Below the pieces are notes generated by a model, which was not told the DNA's origin, ran no database searches, and was given only the letters and a program-made list of their open reading frames with translations. DNA of 8,075 nt from RH-AL1 sp964245015. Lineage in GTDB: Bacteria; Pseudomonadota; Alphaproteobacteria; Rhizobiales; Beijerinckiaceae. The stretch covers positions 1-8,075 of the forward strand of contig CAXTMA010000196.1 in assembly GCA_964245015.1 (NCBI GenBank), written 5' to 3'. Positions 5,095-8,075 of the stretch are shown piece after piece (the stretch's first letter is position 1; every line of letters begins with the position of its first letter). The translations under genes and the position numbers were made by a program.

Positions 5095-6560
5095 GCCGAG
5101 TTCAGCCGGCGCACGGCGCTTCTGGCAAGGGCCGGGTAGAGCGCAGCCATCGCGGCGGCATAGACGATCAGGCCCGTTCCCGCCTCCAGCGCCATCCGTG
5201 CCAGGGGGTGCGGAGCCAGGCGCGCCCACGGCGCGATCAGCAGGGCCGCCGCCATCGCTGAACTGGCGAGCGCGACCTTGGCCGCATCGCGGGCGGGAAA
5301 GCTGAAGCCGGCGAGATGCTGCGCCAGGGCGAAGCCGGCCGCGAAACTCGCCGCCCCGCCGGCAAGGCAGCCGGCCACGGCCCCGACCAGGGCGCCATCG
5401 GCACCGCCATACCTCACGCCCAGGGCAAGGCCGGCGGCGCAGCCGGCCAGGGTCGTGATCGCGTCGACGGCGTTGATCGCCGTGGTGATCCCCGGCCGCT
5501 CGATCAGAAGGAAGACGGGATCGGCGAGGTGCATGCGGATGTTGCGCACGGCGCCGGCCGCCGCCGCCAGCGGCAGCACCGCGATCGTCGCCTCGCGGAA
5601 CGGTGCCGCCACGAACAGGGTGACGAAGGGCTCGGCGAGCAGGCACAGGCCGACGGACGCCGGCACCACCAGCGCCATCAGCATCACCCCGCCCAGGCTG
5701 AGCTGCCGGAAGCCGTCGGCCCGCGAACCGCCGTCGAGCCGGCGCACGGCGAGGGGAAAGGACGCGGCGATCACCAGCATGGCCAGCGTCGCCGCCAGCC
5801 GCTGCCCGAGGCCCCAGCCGACCGCGACGAGGCCCAGCTCCGCCGCGCCGGCGAGGCGCTCGACCACCAGCCGGATGCCGTTCTGCGCCACCCAGGCGGC
5901 GGCGCCGGCCACGAGCAGCGGCGCCCCGTAGACCAGCGCCGCCGAAAGAAGGCCGCCGCCCGGCAGCCAATCGCCCCCGGTGACGCCAAGCCGCCGCCAC
6001 ATCAGCACGGCGCCGACCGCCTGCGCCGCGCTGAAGCCGCCGAGCACGGCCGCAAGCGTCGACGGCTGCCCCGACCGCGCCTCGAACCGCACCAGGGCGT
6101 AGGCGAGGGCGAAGCCGGCGCCGTGGCAGCACATCTGGCCCAGCGTGTAGACGCCGATGCGGCTTTGCGCCCGCGCCCGCTCGCCGAGATGGGTGACGAG
6201 GGAGCGCGTCGCGATGAAGGCCACGGCGGCGACGGCCGTCGTCGTCGGCTGGTGCAGCATGCGCACGACCAGGCATGCGACGGCCGACGCGGCGGCGAGG
6301 GCGAGGGCGAGAACGGACGCCTCGCCGCGCGCGAAGCCGACGCGCCGGGCGCCGCTGAGACCGTCGAGGTAGCGCAGGGTGAACTGCGTCCACCACGACA
6401 AGCACAGCAGGAAGACGAGGTCCTGGGCGGCGATCAGCAGCGTCAGCACGCCGTAGGGCGCCGGCTCCAGCCAATGCGTCCACACGATCGCCGCCGTGAC
6501 CTGCGCGAGCGGTCCGACCACCTGCGCCGGCAGGTACTTGAGCGTTTGGCGGACCAGCAT
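5061..6560 (-). CDS. Polysaccharide/lipid-linked oligosaccharide flippase-like membrane protein (MOP superfamily)
   Basis: The 499-residue product is strongly hydrophobic, with about 14 predicted membrane segments (near 12-30, 36-58, 82-102, 106-120, 140-158, 168-188, 205-225, 241-262, 289-308, 322-340, 360-381, 390-411, 429-445 and 459-477). This topology and the two-bundle layout match Wzx-type exporters, which move lipid-linked sugar repeat units across the inner membrane for O-antigen, capsule or exopolysaccharide. The substrate cannot be read from the sequence. The ATG at 6558-6560 (MLVRQTLKYL) is preferred over an upstream TTG at 6591-6593, because flippases start with a short amphipathic segment directly before the first helix. 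No strong ribosome binding site is seen for either. No glycosyltransferase or polymerase gene is next to it, so it looks orphaned within the window. Its last 11 codons lie antisense to the end of the dehydrogenase. A MurJ identity is less likely: length and sequence look more like the polysaccharide branch. Confidence 0.75.
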   Translation of the reverse strand: MLVRQTLKYLPAQVVGPLAQVTAAIVWTHWLEPAPYGVLTLLIAAQDLVFLLCLSWWTQFTLRYLDGLSGARRVGFARGEASVLALALAAASAVACLVVRMLHQPTTTAVAAVAFIATRSLVTHLGERARAQSRIGVYTLGQMCCHGAGFALAYALVRFEARSGQPSTLAAVLGGFSAAQAVGAVLMWRRLGVTGGDWLPGGGLLSAALVYGAPLLVAGAAAWVAQNGIRLVVERLAGAAELGLVAVGWGLGQRLAATLAMLVIAASFPLAVRRLDGGSRADGFRQLSLGGVMLMALVVPASVGLCLLAEPFVTLFVAAPFREATIAVLPLAAAAGAVRNIRMHLADPVFLLIERPGITTAINAVDAITTLAGCAAGLALGVRYGGADGALVGAVAGCLAGGAASFAAGFALAQHLAGFSFPARDAAKVALASSAMAAALLIAPWARLAPHPLARMALEAGTGLIVYAAAMAALYPALARSAVRRLNSAYRVGMGVPLR

Positions 6561-6674
6561 CGCAGTTTCGCGCGGGAGGGTACGGCACGGCAACGCCCGG
6601 CCCAGCCCATTCGACGAGATCGGAAACGGTAAATCGAAGGGATGCCGCTGCGCGAGGCGGGCCCGACATCGGGA

Positions 6675-7544
6675 TCAGGCGGAGCCGGCCACCGTGTTCA
6701 GCTCGGCCATCGCCTCGTCGGGCAGCGTCAGTTCGGCGGCGGCGAGGTTTTCGCGGAGGTGCCCGACGCTGGACGTGCCGGGGATGAGCAGGATGTTGGG
6801 CGCGCGGCGCAGCAGCCAGGCCAGCGCGACCTGCATCGGCGTGGCACCGAGGCGCCCGGCCACCGCCGTCAAGGTCGAGGACTGCAGCGGGCTGAAGCCG
6901 CCCAGCGGGAAGTAGGGCACGTAGGCGATGCCGGCCTCCGCCAGTTCGTCGACCACGGGATCGTCGCCCCGATGGGCCAGATTGTACTGGTTCTGCACGC
7001 ACACGATCTCGCAGATCGAGCGACCCTGCGCGATCTGCGTCGGGGTGACGTTGCTCAGCCCGATGTGGCGCACGAGGCCCTGCCGCTGCAGGTCGGCGAG
7101 GATCGCGAGCGGCTCGGCGATCGATCCTTCGGCGAGGCCGTGGGCGAACAGGGCGCGCAGGTTGACCACGTCGAGCACGTCCACGCCGAGGTTGCGCAGG
7201 TTGTCGTGCACGGCTTGCGTCAGTTCTTCGCGCGAAAAGGCCGGGTTCCAGGATTTGTCGGCGCCGCGCCGCGCCCCGACCTTTGTGACGATCACGAGAT
7301 CGTCGGGATAGGGCGCCAGCGCCTCGCGGATCAGCTGGTTGGTGACGTGGGGCCCGTAGAAGTCGCTGGTGTCGATGTGGTCGACACCGTTGTCCACCGC
7401 TTCGCGCAGCACCGCCAGGGCGGCGTCGCGGTCGTCCGGCGGCCCGAACACGCCGGGTCCGGCGAGGCGCATGGCGCCGTAGCCGAGCCGCGTCACGTTG
7501 CGCCCGCCAAGCGGATAAGTGCCGGATCGGTCGATGGGGGACAT
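6675..7544 (-). CDS. pdxI: Aldo/keto reductase, pyridoxal reductase (PdxI/YdbC) type
   Basis: This is a 289-residue TIM-barrel oxidoreductase of the AKR superfamily. From memory it is very close along its length to E. coli YdbC (PdxI), an NADPH-dependent pyridoxal reductase in vitamin B6 salvage. Shared blocks include LGYGAM-LAGPGVFGPP (20-36), HIDTSDFYGPHVTNQ (56-70), IVTK-GARRG (85-94), AVHDNLRNLG (111-120), HIGLSNVTPTQ (160-170), FPLGGF-PLQSSTL (212-225) and ILLIPGTSSV (251-260). The barrel catalytic Asp58, Tyr63 and Lys88 are present. By hand alignment Arg130 (in VVNLR) stands where most AKRs have the catalytic His, and E. coli YdbC has the same VVNLR, so this looks like a subfamily trait. 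The ATG at 7542-7544 has an excellent AGGAGG site 5 bases upstream. It is divergent from a LysR-type gene, a common arrangement for a regulator and its target. The substrate could differ from pyridoxal. Confidence 0.85.
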   Translation of the reverse strand: MSPIDRSGTYPLGGRNVTRLGYGAMRLAGPGVFGPPDDRDAALAVLREAVDNGVDHIDTSDFYGPHVTNQLIREALAPYPDDLVIVTKVGARRGADKSWNPAFSREELTQAVHDNLRNLGVDVLDVVNLRALFAHGLAEGSIAEPLAILADLQRQGLVRHIGLSNVTPTQIAQGRSICEIVCVQNQYNLAHRGDDPVVDELAEAGIAYVPYFPLGGFSPLQSSTLTAVAGRLGATPMQVALAWLLRRAPNILLIPGTSSVGHLRENLAAAELTLPDEAMAELNTVAGSA

Positions 7545-7549
7545 GATCG

Positions 7550-7555
7550 CCTCCT
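7550..7555 (-). promoter_or_regulatory. Ribosome binding site of the aldo/keto reductase
   Basis: A perfect AGGAGG lies 5 bases before the ATG at 7544 on the minus strand. It is the strongest ribosome binding site in the window and fixes this start. Confidence 0.8.
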
Positions 7556-7570
7556 GAAGCCGTGAAAGAA

Positions 7571-7583
7571 CGCTGATCTAGCG
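7571..7583. promoter_or_regulatory. Short palindrome in the divergent spacer, possible operator
   Basis: CGCT-GATCT-AGCG lies 27 bp from the reductase start and 60 bp from the regulator start. LysR-family proteins bind interrupted dyads in such spacers, often containing a T-N11-A core. The arms here are only 4 bp, so the call is weak. Confidence 0.25.
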
Positions 7584-7614
7584 CTTGCCGGGCCGCGCGG
7601 GAACGGGGCGCATT

Positions 7615-7631
7615 CCGCACGGGCTGTGCGG
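7615..7631 (+). promoter_or_regulatory. Hairpin just upstream of the LysR-type gene's ribosome binding site
   Basis: CCGCAC (7615-7620) and GTGCGG (7626-7631) flank a 5-base spacer. The element ends 1 base before the GGAG at 7633-7636. It could be an operator for autoregulation or a leader hairpin; neither is shown. Confidence 0.3.
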
Positions 7632-7632
7632 C

Positions 7633-7636
7633 GGAG
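7633..7636 (+). promoter_or_regulatory. Ribosome binding site of the LysR-type gene
   Basis: GGAG lies 6 bases before the ATG at 7643 and supports that start. Confidence 0.6.
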
Positions 7637-7642
7637 CGAACG

Positions 7643-8075
7643 ATGAGGTACGACCTGGCCGATCTCAGGGCCTTCGTCGCGGTGGCCGGCGCCGGCGGCT
7701 TCCGTGACGGCGCCCGCACGACCGGCAGCAGCGCCTCGGGCCTGAGCGAGGCGGTGCGTCGGCTGGAAGCGCGGCTCGGCGTCCGGCTTCTCAACCGCAC
7801 CACGCGCTGCGTCGTCCCCACCGAAGCGGGCGCGCGCCTGCTGGAGCGCCTGGGACCGGCGCTGGGCGAGGTGGAGGCTGCGCTCGACGTGGTCAACGGC
7901 TTCCGCGACAGGCCGGGCGGCACCTTGCGCCTCAACGTGCCGGTCGTCGCCGCCCGCCTCGTGCTGCCGGCGATCGTGCCGGGCTTCCTCGCCGCCTATC
8001 CCGACATCAAGCTGGAGGTGATCGCCGAGGACGGCTTCGTGGACGTGCTCGCCGCCGGCTGCGACGCCGGCATCC
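7643..8075 (+). CDS. LysR-family transcriptional regulator, 3' end cut by window edge
   Basis: 144 codons are visible of a protein that normally has about 300. Residues 4-62 form the winged helix-turn-helix: DLADLRAFVAVA, a recognition region around S29-SASGLSEAVRRLEARLG, then LLNRTTR and PTEAG of the wing, which is the standard LysR signature. A linker helix (about 65-88) leads into the effector-binding domain, where G93-TLRLNVPVVAARLVLP and the following LAAYPDIKLEV fit the first subdomain. The sequence resembles the DmlR/AaeR-like branch. It is divergent from the pyridoxal-reductase-like gene across 98 bp, so it most likely controls that gene and itself. The effector is unknown. The recognition helix (TTGSSASGLSEA) departs from the common LxVSQPALS form but keeps the Ser-x-Ala-x-Leu-Ser pattern. 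Confidence 0.93.
   Translation, partial: MRYDLADLRAFVAVAGAGGFRDGARTTGSSASGLSEAVRRLEARLGVRLLNRTTRCVVPTEAGARLLERLGPALGEVEAALDVVNGFRDRPGGTLRLNVPVVAARLVLPAIVPGFLAAYPDIKLEVIAEDGFVDVLAAGCDAGI

Noticed and set aside
6657..6674. Terminator just after the reductase stop (CCCGATGTCGGG on the minus strand)
   Set aside because: Only 4 pairs with a 4-base loop and no T-run follow; too weak to call.
3940..7935. A 1331-codon minus-strand open frame running across the dehydrogenase, flippase, reductase and regulator
   Set aside because: It is Arg/Pro/Ala-rich and in the wrong frame for the flippase and reductase and antisense to the others. It arises from scarcity of stop codons at high GC.
1..8075. CRISPR array, insertion sequence, phage or defence system
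   Set aside because: No spaced identical repeats of CRISPR length, transposase, integrase or terminal inverted repeats are visible. The genes are housekeeping or common metabolic types with similar composition.

Overview
This is a GC-rich window with strong third-position GC in its genes. Gene content and protein style suggest an alphaproteobacterium, most likely in the Hyphomicrobiales (Rhizobiales). That is inferred from the rsmH-ftsL-ftsI order and the protein sequences, not from a database search.

Layout. (1) Bases 1-3282, minus strand: the start of a division and cell-wall (dcw) operon, in transcription order rsmH (16S rRNA m4C1402 methyltransferase), ftsL (divisome bitopic protein) and ftsI (septal transpeptidase PBP3, running off the left edge near its C-terminus). 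The genes overlap by 4 bp at each junction, as expected for translational coupling. (2) Bases 3283-4218: about 0.94 kb with no convincing gene between divergent units. No mraZ is seen upstream of rsmH, where it usually lies. The stretch holds two multi-segment imperfect palindromes, a 12-bp direct repeat and one weak promoter candidate. (3) Bases 4219-5094, plus strand: a stand-alone 3-hydroxybutyryl-CoA dehydrogenase with a complete catalytic set. (4) Bases 5061-6560, minus strand: a 499-residue, about 14-helix MOP-type polysaccharide flippase whose 3' end overlaps the dehydrogenase tail to tail by 34 bp. (5) Bases 6675-7544, minus strand: an aldo/keto reductase closely resembling E. coli YdbC/PdxI (pyridoxal reductase). 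It is divergent, across a 98-bp spacer, from (6) a LysR-family regulator (7643 to the right edge), which is the natural candidate regulator of that reductase.

Most of the window is ordinary core and accessory metabolism. The unusual part is rsmH and its leader. The catalytic core looks intact, but both ends of the protein carry short in-frame tandem repeats: three 18-nt units at the N-terminus, three 18-nt units in the C-terminal tail, and three 12-nt units at the extreme C-terminus that merge into the ftsL ribosome binding site. The ribosome binding site and start codon of rsmH form a perfect 15-bp inverted repeat with the first N-terminal repeat unit, and 11 bp of the same site can pair with the third unit. 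This gives two mutually exclusive foldings over the first translation start of the division operon. I see no defence system, mobile element, CRISPR array, tRNA or rRNA.
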